A stretch of 64,000 nt of DNA. Source: Chrysomallon squamiferum. Its lineage: Eukaryota; Mollusca; Gastropoda; Neomphalida; Peltospiridae. A program made the position numbers and the translations under genes. A model generated the notes under the pieces. That model was not told the DNA's origin and ran no database searches. It was given only the letters and a program-made list of their open reading frames with translations. The DNA lies in the NCBI GenBank assembly GCA_012295275.1, contig CM022671.1, positions 14,800,456-14,864,455 of the forward strand, in the 5' to 3' direction. This document shows positions 43,469-58,077 of this stretch, one piece after another. Every line of letters begins with the position of its first letter. Position 1 is the first letter of the stretch.

Positions 43469-46400
43469 GTGCAGTTTTATGCTCAAGTTTGTGGATGTTA
43501 AGTAGAAACTACTGACTAAAAATTCAGAATTCCTTTTTCTGCTATAAAATATATACTATGAAATATATTTTATTTCTATAAATTTGATTCCAATGTTAAT
43601 TCTTTTATTTTTATTAATATTATTTTTTTTAATTAATTCATTATTATTATTATTTTTTTATTATTGTTATTCTTTTTTTTTGTTATTTTTTTTAATTCTT
43701 TTTTTAAACAATATTATCTACCTTTTCAAATAAATCACTATTAATATCAATAATGAAATAATAGTTTACTTACTTTAGTTTTGAATATATATTACAGTAG
43801 TAAAAAAGATTAATTTTTTTTTTTGAAAAATAGATAACCATAATAGTTTGCCTAATAATTAACAATAACAACAAAATGCAAAGAATTGAAATTTTAAGGT
43901 AAGTACCTAAACCACTGTTGATCAAGCACTTAAGTCGACAGCTATAATTAGCTCAACTGCTCAAGTACCCACCTCAAGCTGCAGGGAGGGACTGTTGTAA
44001 ACTGTATCCACAGACTGCAAAATATTTGAAACCATTTGGATATTATGTAATCAATATTCATTTCAAAAAGTTGTTAATTTTTAATTTTTAGACATTACGT
44101 TTTGACTGCATTATGTTAAAACTATAAAATGACAACTGAATTATTTTGCTACTTTCATCTGGAGTAATAGGGCAGCATTTTTACAAGCATAAATTTTGTC
44201 TCTGAAGATGAATATCTTCGTTACATATTTTTTGGAACCATTTAGCTAAATGACAGAAAGTTAAACAAAAAAATGAGATTAAACATAAACATATATGTTG
44301 GTAGAGAGATAAATATATGTTATTATCAATCTAGTAATCACTTGTTATTTGGAGTATGGGGATCCAAAATTTAATTTAGATAATCTTCACATAATATTTG
44401 TTTTAATTTACATGACTAACTTAAAAAGATTTTTAAATATAATTATATGAGCATCAATAAAGTTTTCATTGAGAACATACATTTGTATTGAAATGGTATT
44501 AATATTCTGAGCTCTGTTAAAATAATTAAAGGCTTAATTTATTAATTATAAAATCCAAGTTAATTTTCATTTCAAAAACAAATTGTTTTATATTTCAAAA
44601 ACCAAATTGTTTTACATTTCAAAAAACAATTTATTTTATATTTCAGAAACTTTTAGCAGACCCAAATGTCTCTATTAGCAAGCCACCTTCTCAGCAAAGA
44701 ATTCGATTAAAACTGAATCATCTTGATATCAACTGTCATGAGAAAGGCACAGAGTACACTCCCCTTATTATTGCAGCTTTGAATGGTAATTTCTGTGCAA
44801 TATTCATTACAGCAACACTTTTGTATTTAATTTATTTTTCATCAAGACCACATATTCACAAAACAAACTCCACTCCCAAACTCCTGATAAATACAATAAC
44901 TCTTAATTAATAAATAGTGTCAGTGTATAGATTATATATGTTTTATTATTCTGCACACAGATTTTAAAATACCTCTTTCTTTCTTTTTTTCAGTTATGTT
45001 TTTATTGTTATTATATTTAATTGCTTTTAATTTTCACACACACAAACACACACAATATTGACCAAATAAGTGAAACAGAAGTTTATCTCTGAAAATTGTC
45101 TTATAAGCAGAAAATATTGAGAGAGAATTAATGTTTTGATATTTATAGTTTTGTGTCTCATTTAATGTTGATCCAAAATGTCAAAACAATGTTGAAATAT
45201 AATACTGCAACTAGTAACCTGTTCACAACACTGATAGGCTAAAAGGCATATGTTGTTAATAAAAATAAACAATTGGCAAAAATTTTTTTTTTAATTTATT
45301 TTAAAAATAAAGATTATAAAGCAAATAAACACATGGTACTATGTAGAACAGAACTAAATGGTGGAAAAAAATCACACCCTCCACAAAATCTTTAAGCAAA
45401 TTGTTTATTCTCTCACACTATTGTTTTACTTGGTTTTAGTTATTTCACAGAAATATCCTTGTTAAATGAAACAAGTTTTTGCAGTTAAAAATGTGTAAAG
45501 TAGTAATGCAAATGTTAAAAGTTGTCAATTTTATAGAACTGAACTAAAAGTGTAACAAAGATCAGTTATTTTTAACAAATTTCCAGTGAAAAGCAGTTTA
45601 TTGTAAGGTAAAAATGAAATAAAATTTGTTTTCCTTTGTTAATGAAAATAATTATAAAATTGTAAAATGGTGTCAGCTGTCATTGCATTAAAACTAAAAC
45701 TTTCACTCTAAATGGAATCTGGTTATTTGTAGGATCTATGTCCCATGATAAAATCTTCTGGAATAAATAATCACTAGATGAGTTTGTCAATTACATTTCA
45801 TTCCTTAGATTACTGTGTGAGAAAAACTATTCATATAGTGTATTTTATTTTTGTTTTAGGAAATGTGCATTGTGCCGAAACGCTGATATTTCATTCAGCA
45901 GATGTCAATGGAATAGATGCTAAAGGGTAAAGAAAACTATACTTACTTGTTGAAATGCAAAACAGATTTCAGTTTTATCTTCATGTTCTTAGTTGTATAA
46001 AACTAACCATTATAATAATATAAGGAACATTTTTCATGTTATAACCGAATGTTAATTATGGGTTTAAACCAGTAACATTTAATATCTTATATGAGTTAAC
46101 ACTGTATCCTTATTCATTAAAAATAATAATAATACAGTAATTATCTTCTATAACTGTTTCAGGAATACTGCTTTGCATATGGCAGTCTTCTCCATGAATT
46201 CTGAGATTGTAAATCTTTTGCTTGAAAACAATGCACAGGTAGCGTTTATTTATTAATGATAAAGATAAACTTGTAAGCACAGTTTTGTTAAAGTATTTTG
46301 ATTATTATGAAGATGGGGGTTATACAATGAATACTTGTTAGTTTCCCGTTTATGTCCAGTTTCTGTACTACTCACCAGTGTTTATTTGTCTAGTCTTTGT

Positions 46401-47885
46401 CAGTCTGTAGCAGTTAAAATTGACTTATTTATTTTCTGTAATTATCTTTGCATATTTTACAAAATTCTTATAAACAACATATGTATTAAGTTATCTTAAC
46501 AAAAACTCAACATACACAATCTTTCCTTATGAGATTAATATATTTACCTGGGTCCGTGCATGCTGGTTAGTTAGGAAGGTCTCATCAAATCAGTACGTCT
46601 TACAGTACCTTGTGTAGGAGGCTACAGCATTTGAGATGCAGTTATTCAGTGTTAGCTAGCATTTAGAATCCTTTTTTCATTTCATGATCTTCAAGGAATC
46701 TAAAGGAAGGTAGCTTCTACTAATAGCTGTAAATAATAAAGTTTCAGTTTCAATGGCTGAATGTGAAAGACTTCTGTGGCTTGAATTTCTGCATGGCATT
46801 ACAACATGCAAAACTTGAAATGGATGATCTTTCAAATATTCTGTTCACTATATTTTGAAAATTAGTGGCATGGTGAAGAAATGGCAAGCAGTCAATAATC
46901 ATCATACCAAGTGCTTGCACATCCTGAAATTTACCATATTCTAAAAAATTGTCACTGAGAGACAGGAAGTATCTGAACCCTGCACTTTCTTTCCAACATC
47001 AGCTTCATATTCTGTGCAGTACTCCTATGTCCTAAAACCCATTTCCATCACAGTATATAAAAAATAATGGTATTGTTTTAACATCTTGCCTGCTGAACAA
47101 ATATTACATGTGGAATCATTTACTTTGCAGGTTGACATAAAAAACAAAGATGACAACACACCTTTACATGTAGCTTGTCTCTGTGACATAGACAACAACA
47201 CCAGTCTTCTGATGAAACTTCTTTCGGTAATTGGATTGAGCTTTTCTAAACAGAAAATTTACACAATTAAATACATAATTCCAAATATACATTCCAAAAC
47301 TTGTTGATGTTATTAAAGAGGTTTGACTGTACATGATCAAACTCATTATAACACCAAAATCAGATGACAAATGTTGATGTTATAAAGAGGTTTGATTGTA
47401 TTTCTGGTTATAAACTGAAAATGTGGCTTTAATATAAATTGAACATATATGTGTGCATTTTTATATCACTGATTGTTGATCTTCTGTGTTTTAAGTTTTA
47501 AATCCAGATGGAAATGGAAATCTGAACAATGAACTAATTTATGAAAAACTTGAGAGCATAAAATCTGAACTAGTAAGATAGAGTCATGACTTAAAATACC
47601 TCAGGGTACATAAACAAGACCAGACTATTCATACCTCCACATACATTTTGATCTAATTCAGATTGTAATTTTGTGAAATGTGATAATACTGTAAAAATAT
47701 AAAATTTCCATTGAAATAGTAATACAGTAGGTGTGATTCATTATTATTTGCATTAGAAATATGCTGAGCTTTCTGTTTAAAAATAAGTTTAATAACTTTT
47801 CTCATTCTCAGGCTGGAGCTGACACTACTGTTGTGAACTGCGCTGGACAAAGTCCCATGGATATCCTCATCATGTACAAGAGAAA

Positions 47886-47920
<35 letters not shown>

Positions 47921-50900
47921 TAAAGAACGTAAACATTAAAAACAACAACAGCCTTAAAAAAAAAAAAAAACAGCAGCCTTAAACAGTGTGATTTAAGTTA
48001 GGAAACATGATAGGTAGTTTAATTTTAATAAGAAAGGTCAAAATTACTTGATTTATTAAACATACAAGTAGACATTCAAGCACACATCTTAATGTTTTAA
48101 TTTCACTTTTATTTTTGTGCTTAGGATTTCTTTTTCAGTATGCATATTGTTTTTCCAGTTTAAAATCAGTTTGAAAGCATGAGATGAAAAATTATAACTG
48201 AAAAAATTATTTTGTTTTTATTTTCAAAATAACAGAGTCCTTGTCTATATTACTGGATTTTAATCCAGCTTTGAAACACAATAAAAGTGCCCTTGTGGAG
48301 TCGGCTAAAAGAGGAAATCATGAAATTGTTGAGCTTCTGTTGGATTATGGAATGGATCCCAATGCTTTTATGGAGGAAAAACAGACAACACCACTTCATG
48401 AAGCAGTACGTTTTAACAGGTATAGTATTCCATTAATTTATTTTTCATCAGCATTTTTCTTTTAATATTTTCAAGCGGTTATTTTATAAAAGTAGTTGAA
48501 TTCACATTTAAGAATGACTTTCTTTTACTTAATATAATTATTTTCTTATTTTAATAATGGTTTCACGTGCTCTTTAAGTAATCAGTTCAAGCATTAACAT
48601 TGATTGTTTTTTCCTTGAAATATTTTAATAAAGTAGTTGAATTCTCATTTAGGTATTAGTTTGGTCTTAATTATTTGCAGAATTTATAATGATTTTGGTT
48701 TGCTATTTGAGTAAAAAATTTGAGGATTAATACTGTTTAGCTACATTAAATAAATGGGTATCTTGATTAATTTGAAATAACCTATTCTATTAATTAAAAC
48801 CTGTTAGGTTTTTTCCCTTAACAGGTATGTTATTGTCATTTTGATTTCAGTATTATGTATTTCAATCATACAGTAATATTACCCATATCATTTTCTTAAC
48901 ATAGAGTTGACCCTGTGACAAAAAAGAATATAAAATTGTTTTAGATTGAAAGTGGCAGAAATCTTGTTAGCTTTTGGTGCATCTACTTGCGTGAAAAACA
49001 ATAAAGATGAGGTAAAATATATTTATTAATAAACACTTAAAGATTTAAAACTTACTTGACTTTGCTTGGAACCCACTTATCACATTTATATCATATATAT
49101 ATATATATATATATGAAGCCGGCAAAACTTTTGTTGATGTGATAGATGTGTTATTTGTTTTTTAATTATTTTTGCAATAATCAATTGCACTTTTTGCTAT
49201 GCCTTTAAAAATTCATCATCAAGCTACATGTGTTTGTATGTGTGTGTCTATCTATATATATATATATATATACACACAATAATAAGTTGTCTTTAAAATC
49301 TAACAACACTACTGTTTAATATATTCATAACATAGTTACAGAAGTTTATCTTCAAACTATATTTTATCAAATTGTTATTTAAAGAATCTTGTATATTCCA
49401 CTTTCTGAACAATGTTGCTAGTGCACTGCTTGCTGAATAAAATTACATGTGCTTAATAGTTAATAATGCATCTCAGGCAACAAACCTTTTTGTTAAAAAC
49501 AGCCATTTGTTATATTTTTAAATTTTGCTTTTACATTATATTCTAATTATTTAAACACACCACACTGAAAACTGAGGAGGGAGATTAAATATATCTAAAA
49601 GGAATATATATGTATGTGTGTGTTTGTGTGTGTGTGTGTTTGTGTGTGTGTGTATGTGTGTGTGTGTGTGTGTGTATATAGAGATAGATAGAAAAATAGA
49701 TACACATATATAGATATATATATGTAAGTATCTATGTATGTATGTATGTATATATTCCTTTTTCTTATCTAATTCTTATAAAAATAATAAAACCAAAGAA
49801 AAATAGTTTTTGGTTGTTTCTGCAGTTCTGTTATCAATTTCCCAATTAAAAAAAAATAATATAAAAAAGTAAATAAATAACAGTTAACGTTAAAAAAAAA
49901 AAGAAGGAAAGAAATGAAACAAAAAAAAAATTCCTTTTATTCCATAATATTTTTCTTGCATTAATAGATTTTAAGAGGAAGAATAAAAAACAGTATTAAA
50001 AATAAAATAATGAAATATAAAATGGGTATAATTGAATTTTTTTTTTTTGTGGCTGTTTTCTTGTTTTCAGACACCAGAGTCTCTCGCCAAAGAGCAGATT
50101 GCCGCAGTCTGTGCAGACTTTTTAAAGTTGTTTGAAGGTACGATTTCACTACCATCCATTTTATCTCTTACAGAGCAAGAATTTGCTTAAAAATAGATTA
50201 GAACCTTTTTTTTTTAAAAATTCAAATAGTATACACAAAATGTTTATTGGTATTAACTTTAAAAGTAAAAATGATGTTTTTAATTTTCAGTTGTAAAAAT
50301 TAAATAATAAATTTCTGCGTTACAGCTTACAAGAATGTTACACCAAGAATTCCAAAATTTGTGTCCGACAAATGCAAGGTAGTGATAAAGCAAGCTTATG
50401 GCAAAGGTAAATATGTTTTTATTGCACATACATCATAATTATATCAAATGCCTTCCTACTTGTTTTGTCAGTAACAGAAATCAGTACTGTTTAACCTAAC
50501 AGTAAAAGTAGATTAATGAAAAAAGATTCTTATTTAAGAAAATATTTGCTTTATACAATTGCTGGAATGAAAAAATAATCTATGGAGAAATCTGGACAGC
50601 ATGATGTTGATATTGTGAAAAATATATTTTTAAAGTTAAAACATTTTGCTCACCTCCATGTTAAAGTTTTGTGTTTGTTTTTGTGTTTTTCGTTATCACC
50701 ATCTATCACAATAATTGGAACACAGGCAGATGCAGACAATAGTCACTAATCATACTGTACCACTGAAAAAATATGACAGAAGATTCTGTTATAACTGAGT
50801 GTATTGTGATTGCTAAAATAGTCACAGTAAGTAATGGGGATGGCAAAACCTTGACCCATTTGGTGTTACGATGGGTACTCAAAACATAAATACATGAAAA

Positions 50901-50935
50901 AATTTAATTTTGTTAGATTTTTATTGTAAAATATA

Positions 50936-50968
<33 letters not shown>

Positions 50969-53844
50969 TATGTGTGTGTGTGTGTGTGTGGTGTGTGTGT
51001 GTATATATAGATATGTGTATATCTATATATATAAAAATGATATGTTCTAGCCAGTTTTATGTTAAATGAGTAGTTATTAGTAAACTAGAATATAAAACAT
51101 ATCTATATTTAAAATATAACTCAGTTAATAATAGGTGAAACTATAAGTTCAGGTTTATTTTTCACGTTGTGTGTGTATAGCAAATACTTCAATGCTTTTG
51201 TAGAAATAACATCAAGTGAAACATGAAAAAAAAATAATAATAATAATAATATAAATAAATAAATATTAAACATTAACTATAACAATTTACTAGATTAATG
51301 AATGAAAAAAAAAAGGTGGGTTTCATAAACTTGGATATATATTGAAGTCCTTTTTTTTTTTTTTTTTTTTTTCAGTAAACACTTTATATCTGTTAGTTAT
51401 TTATACAGCATATTTTAACACAAATTCAGAAATTAATCACTGTGTCTTATCCCAGTAGTCTTGAAAATATTAATGTTTACCAGTCAACATTAAATATAAA
51501 TAAACATATTTACATCATAACGACTCTTTTCTGGCAGATAACTAAAACGTGGTAAATCCACATCTGTTTGTGTGTTACTTACAAGCAGGAAGATTGCATA
51601 TTATTACACTCACTTCACGACTGATCTGTGCAGAGGATAATAAATTTTCACACTAATAAAAATTATCTGTCATTGCTTGATTGATGGGTTTTTCATTTTA
51701 CATAGGCAGAGATAGATAGAGCAGACCTGGAGAGTTCATCATCTGGGCTGTCATTTTTAAAAACATGGACATTTGTTTACAGTATCTTAATAATTTTATT
51801 AAATAATTTAAAAAAAAAAAAAAATAAATAAATAAAAAATGTCTCCAGCTTTCTGTTCCTTGAAAAAAACTACAAAATAACCGTATTTATCATCATAGTG
51901 TATTATAGGATAAACACCACTTGTTATCTGTTGTTAAAATTGCAAAGCAAACAGATTAGTAATAGAGTTGGCCTTGTATAGAAAACATTCAAACAGACTG
52001 CCTGCAGCCATTTAACACACCTGCACATTTAAAGAAGTCAGTTTTATTTTAAATCTGGTGTAGTGATGATGTTCATTCATTTTTGATTTCACTTTTGTTT
52101 GATATGGATCACAACGGGAATAATCCAGTTAGAGGTAAAGTGAATGTTTTTGAAAAAGTTTTATTTTTTGTGCTTTTAAACTGACATTAAAATTAATTTT
52201 GTGTTTAATTTATAATATTATCTTCTTTATTTATTTTGTTTACTTATTTATTTACTCTTCCTTTTTTATTTCTTTTTATTTTCTTTTCTTTTCTTTTATT
52301 TTCTTTTCTTTTCTTTTATTTATTTCTTTTTCTTTTCTTTTCTTTTCTTTTATTTATTTATTTTTAATTTAATTTATTTTATTTTTTTTATTATTTTTAA
52401 AAGTAAGTATCTAAATTGAATGTGTATTTTTCAGGCACACCAAAGTTTCCTGTGATACCAAATAAAACTCAGTGGACTGAAAACACACCTCTCTATTGCA
52501 GCACTTGCACTGAGAAAAACACAAACCTACATATACTGGATGGTAAGTTGTTTTCTTATATATATATTTATTTATATATCACATGTACTACCTGATTGTA
52601 CACATTGTAACAAACACATATGCACAATCACATGCACAAAACGATATATATATATATATATATTGATTACATAATTAAATAATACTGACTTTATTTTAAT
52701 CTGTTAAAACAGTTGCCTTCAAAGAATAATCAGTGTTTCATTTCAAGCAAATTTAAACATCATACATAAATGTGTTGAGAAGTTATCTTTAAAAGTCAGT
52801 CAGTGTGCAGATATCCTAAAATATTTAATCTATTGCCATTGCATGCATAAACACAAATGGTCACAAAACATACACAACAGGAAAAGAAAAAAACAAATAT
52901 ATATATATATATAGAAATATTATGCCTTGTGTTTGAAAGCATCAGGTTATTAAAAGGAAAATGATTGATGTTTACACTGCAGTTCCAAGAAAGAATTGTC
53001 CATTAATCATCAATATGGATTTAAAATTTATTATTAGTCTTTTTATTTTTATTATTATAGTTTTTATTTTATGTATGCTTTAGTTCTGTTTATTTTTTAA
53101 TAATAACATTTTGATGTATTATATCAGGTTTTTATTTTAAGAATATTAGTTGACATAATGTTAGTTTTTGTTCTTGTCTTTTAAAAAAAAATAATATAGT
53201 ATAGTATAAATGTTCTCATAAGGAATCTAAATATTTTTTATTGTAAAGATAATCCCTACACATACTGGGTGATTCCTGTTATGCATCATGCATGGACTGT
53301 CCTTGACCTTAAAGAAGAGTACATCATTACTGGAATCACCATTTTTGGTTGGTACGTATATGAAGAGATTTTAGAATTAATTTTGTTTTCCTAATTCCCG
53401 TAACTGCTTTCTATATTACTGACACACTTCTGATATTATTTTTGTACTATGAAGTATTGTGACTATACACTGAGAGTTGTTTAAACAAAATAATGCTACA
53501 CAAACATGATACCTAATTGTGGTGAGTGAAACTTTTCACAAGTGCAATCAGCTGTTACCAGACCATGGCTGCTTCACACCTCTGTCTTGTCACCAGGTTA
53601 CATTAAACACTCTCTTTCATTGTAAAACACAGAGAAAGCAAATACATGTCAAATTTTGATAAAACTGCAAATATGGCATTTTAAGTTTTCTTTCTTAACA
53701 GGTTTATTATTCAAATTATTTTTAGAAATGGTTTCAGTGAATATATTATGAAATGTTATAGTGTTTACATTAAGTTAATAACAACAAAAAAATAGAAAAT
53801 AGAAAAATGAAAGAATGAAAGAAAAAATGTTTGTCTATACATTT

Positions 53845-53884
<40 letters not shown>

Positions 53885-56800
53885 TATATACACACACATA
53901 TACATAAAATCTTGATTTGACTTTTTATTACACATAAATTCCTGATATGTCTTTTTATTATATATATATATATATTATTTTTTTATTATAGGAACAGTCC
54001 ACAAATGGTAAAAACTCTAGAACTTCAATGGGCAGACAATATCAGGTAATAAACAAAGATTAAATAATGTGTCATGATATACCAGTCATGTAAGTACCAC
54101 ATTAAACAAAACAACTAAAACAAACAAACAAAAAAACTTTCATCTTATCCTTTGAACAACCCTCTTCTGATTCCCCACATGATTTCACTGTTCACAATCT
54201 TATTTAGTCTTCCTATCAAACTGTTCTTTTTAATCTGAGGCATTTGTTCCTGAAATGTTCTCTTTTTATAGTTTATACTTTTTTTCATTACCATTTTATT
54301 TTTTTTTTTTTTTTTTTTATTTTTTGTTTTGATAGTTAAAAACAAATTTAGAAATTTAGAATAATTTAATAATTTTTGTTTTTCAGAGGTTCCTGGAGTA
54401 CTTTTGCAACAGTTACTTGTGATCCGATAGGCAGCACTGATCCACAGGATCCAGGTACATTGTTTGTTTTTTTTTTTTTTTTTTTTATTTTTTTATTTCA
54501 TTTATTACTTCCTATTTTCATTTATAACTTGTCTCACAGTCACTTTATTCAGAACAGTTCACTGTTTTCTAAATCTTTAATTTTTGATTTTTAACAAAAT
54601 GAATTTTAATTCTAATTAATAGTTATTTAATTGCACTCTTTTGATTTAAACATTCTTATAAAACACACACACATAAACACACACTTTAAACAGTAAGAAA
54701 TAAAAAAGAAATTATTTGAATTTGAATAAGGTAATAATAATCAGAAACTATTAGAACTGTTTATTCTTAGGAAACCAGCTGATGTTATTTTACAATTTAA
54801 ATTGACATATTTCAGAATAATTTACATGTCCTGCTAAAAAATACATTAGAAAAAAAAGACAATGTCTTCTTTTTTCTAATGTATTTTTAAATGTATATTT
54901 TATCCTTTCTTCTCTATTTTGTATTTATATTTTGTTTTGTTTTTTAAATCTTTTTTTTTTTTTGAATTTTTTATTTTTTTATTTTTTTTTTATTGATTAA
55001 GTAAATATATTAATTATGTTTAAAGGTGAGCCACAAACATTTTGTGGATTTGAAATGAAGTGTCAGTATTTGCGGCTGTATATCCAGGACAATCATGGTG
55101 GCCGGTGTATTTGTTTCCAAGGGATACAGCTGCACGGAGCTCAGTATGCTTTGTTTACAATGATGGAGAAATATGGACTCTCACAGTATACAGAGATCCT
55201 CGTTACAAAGGTATTGAAAAATTCAGAAAAAACTTTAAACTAGTGTCGCAGCAGAAAAACACATGCAAAAAACAAACAAAAATAAAAAAATGAAGAAAAG
55301 AACATTAATATTTTGTAAGATAAGATAAAAGAAAGATAAATATCTAAGTGCACCAAGTTATTTTAATAAACTACTTGAGTTAATTTTTTTTCCTCTTTCA
55401 TTTTCTACAAATACTGAAATTCTAAAAAAAAGTTTTGTCACTAATATTTGTTTGCCAAGTTGAATTTTTACACACTATATCATTGTACTGATAAAATCAT
55501 AAACAACTTTCAGAAATAAAAATGTATTTAAATTGTTTACATAGTTCTTTAAACAATTAAAAAAAAAAGAATCATTATTTTATTTTTATTTTTTTAGACT
55601 TTATAGAAAAGTTGTACATGAACTGAGTCATGCATGCATGTGTGTATGCTGGTGCATGTGCATATGTGTTTATGTGTATTTTTAGTTCATTTTATAATGA
55701 AATAATATATGTTTAGGGTTTCAATACTATGGAATCTCTACTAAAACTGAGGGATGAAGATATTGCTCAAATGGTTTGTGTTTGTAAACATTTTACTATA
55801 AACTTCTAGTATTAGCTTTTGGCAGATAATTTATTTTATTGGGTCAGGACACTGTTTAATATTTTACAACTAACTTTTAATTAGATTCTCAATCCTTTTT
55901 TATTCAAGCATCTGTTTATTATATGTGATTTTTGGGAGCATAAAAATGACTAAAAAAATTAAAACATTACACAAAACGGATAATTTTGTTGATTACTAAA
56001 TAGAACTAATGTCATTTTCTCCTTTAAAAAATAGCCATATAATTAGGAGAAAATGAATTGTGTTAAATAATTGCCATATAGTTTGTTATATTTTAAATTT
56101 TTATTTAAATAATAGATTCCTGATCCTGTTGATGAAAAGATTTTGTCTCAGACAGTGTTAGAAATGCAACAACAAGGTAAGTTCAGAAAAAAGTTTAAAG
56201 AAGGGTAAAAGGGACATAAAATTTTATATATATATATATATTATTATTCAAATAGTTAAGTTGAAGCTTTCTTGGAGTCCTTTTTATCTTTGCAATTAGG
56301 AAATGTAATTAATTATATAGGTGGATGTTCTGTATCTATGGATTTCCTTGTTGGTAATAAAAAGAATATTATTTCTTAATTTTAAACTGCTGAGACAAAT
56401 TGTAAACAGATTAATCAACATACATAAATCATATTACTAGAGCTTTATTAAGAAAAAAAAAATCTGTTGCATTTCTTTTCAGATAGCTTAAATCTGATAC
56501 TGAAATAGACTTGAATGGAGAATTCACTGCATTAGAGTAGGATTAAAAACAGATTTTATTATTCTAATGCTCAGGGAAATATCCTTATAATATCTGTTAA
56601 CTAAAAAAATTACTATTAAAAGCCTCCTTGATTTGATGATCCAAACCGGTCACTTTAAACTTCTACATTATTAATGCTGCTGACGGTTCAGTTTAACTTA
56701 AAATCTTAATATCTGTGTTTCATACAGTTTAAACGTGTTTGTTCTCTCCAGCATTTCCAATAACATTCCTGGAGTGGTTGAGAGAACCTGTATCCAGAGC

Positions 56801-58077
56801 TTTCGCTGGTGACATCCTTCCTGACTTCAGTGTTCAGTCTGATGCAGGGGCATGTGATGAGGTCGAACTGTTTATAGAAGGTATCAGCCTAGTGCTTTAT
56901 TCATAAAAAATATATATATATAAATACTAAACAAATTTAAACATCATAAATAAAAGATGTCATTGCTAAAACACTTTCCATTTCTTCTGGCTGATGTTGT
57001 CTTGGATACCTTTTAAATAAACATAAACACCAAAAAATCAATGAAATGTAAAATTCAAAAGATATATTATTTTGGTCAGCAAGGTAGAGCTTTTATGGTA
57101 CATAGGTTTAGGTTAGAGATTTGCCAGTGAACATTTATATCAGTCCTGTGGAAATTGGAAGAATAATTGTCTCTTAAAAACTCTTCTGGTAGAATATTTA
57201 ACAGTGAAGATAATATTTTTTACAGGAGCTGAATTTACTGGAACTTCTGTTGTGAAACTAGCACCACTGTTTGAACAGGAGGGATCAGTGGCAATATTTT
57301 CAGACATCAGAATAAAAACAGGTATTACTTCTATAATTTGTACACTAAATCTGCTGTCTTTCTCTGTTCTTATTACTAATGTTCAACATTATCAGTGAAT
57401 TCTAAAATATCCTCCAGTTTTTCCACTTTTAGGAAATTTCATACACTTTCAAATTTCAAAATATTTTTCAGTTGGCCATTTTTGTATTAAACTGCAAAGC
57501 AGATCTCATGAAAAGATCAGTGTAGCATCTCCAGAGCTGATAGAAATACGTAAGTTTTCTGTTATCTCTCCTCAGCAACAAGTAAAAAAAATATAAAGAA
57601 ATATTATAGTCTATGTATTTCACTCAACTTTAAAATCACAACATTCGCTGGTCTAGACATTTTTGCTTTAATCAGTTTTGCAAAAAACAGCAGCATTTAA
57701 ACATATTGATGTGTTTAATTAAACCTTAAACTAAATCATTTGAATTTTGTTATTATGTTCTTTTTTATGTTTCTGCTTGATTATCTCCAAGTTATCCCAC
57801 AAGGGAGATAACAATATAACTCATTAAGTATAATTATAGTTGACAGATGAATTAAAATATTTGATTAAATTGTCTGTAAATAGTTAATAATAGTATTGAT
57901 TTATGTATGTTTTGTGATTTTAATTAAAAGTCAGGTAAAATGAATGGACATTCTTAATAAACAAAACATTGATTTTTAGGTCCTGCTAAAATTGGAAGTG
58001 AAGATTTGGATGCAGCATTTGATGAAATTCAGGGAATGTTGAGAGATGTGAAAGCCTCAGTCAGCACACCTCTTTAA
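42321..58077 (+). CDS. Intracellular ankyrin repeat / F5/8C-like / SAM protein
   Basis: Twenty-one exons: 42321-42473, 44647-44785, 45860-45926, 46163-46238, 47131-47226, 47812-47887, 48236-48419, 48945-49011, 50071-50137, 50326-50406, 52435-52542, 53249-53351, 53992-54045, 54387-54454, 55026-55210, 55717-55773, 56116-56176, 56752-56880, 57226-57321, 57472-57549, 57980-58077. One frame gives 680 residues; a second start at 42414 (MVKEGDLIKAV) would remove 31. No signal peptide. Ankyrin repeats span about 80-285 (EYTPLIIAALNGN, NTALHMAVFS, NTPLHVAC, TTPLHEAVRFNR). An F5/8C-like domain spans about 360-485 (WTVLDL, IITGITIFGW, CQYLRLYI, FQGIQLHG). A SAM domain follows at 488-548 (LFTMMEKYGLSQYTEILV, LLKLRDEDIAQM). 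The last 130 residues look like a beta-sandwich (FSDIRIKTVGHFCIKL). A scaffold role is inferred from the domains; I know no named orthologue. Confidence 0.87.
42484..42873. repeat. Two-copy tandem repeat in intron 1 of the ankyrin/SAM gene
   Basis: Copies at about 42484-42690 and 42693-42873 share atgtatattatataggcca, gtgtaggcaaga, gttgttaaaaagttttgaaa and gggttcagata, with CA/TG microsatellites inside. The rest of this 2.2-kb intron has only AT-rich filler and an (ATT)n block at about 43433-43468. Confidence 0.8.
49605..49680. repeat. (TG)n microsatellite
   Basis: TG units with occasional TTTG or TATG, in the intron 49012-50070. A second long TG run lies at about 50938-51002 in the 2-kb intron 50407-52434, which otherwise shows only AT-rich sequence and (CTTTT)n at about 52266-52360. 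Confidence 0.9.

Noticed and set aside
46500-47060. Less AT-rich intron segment of the ankyrin/SAM gene, possible transposon piece
   Set aside because: No open frame, terminal repeats or RNA-gene motifs seen by eye.
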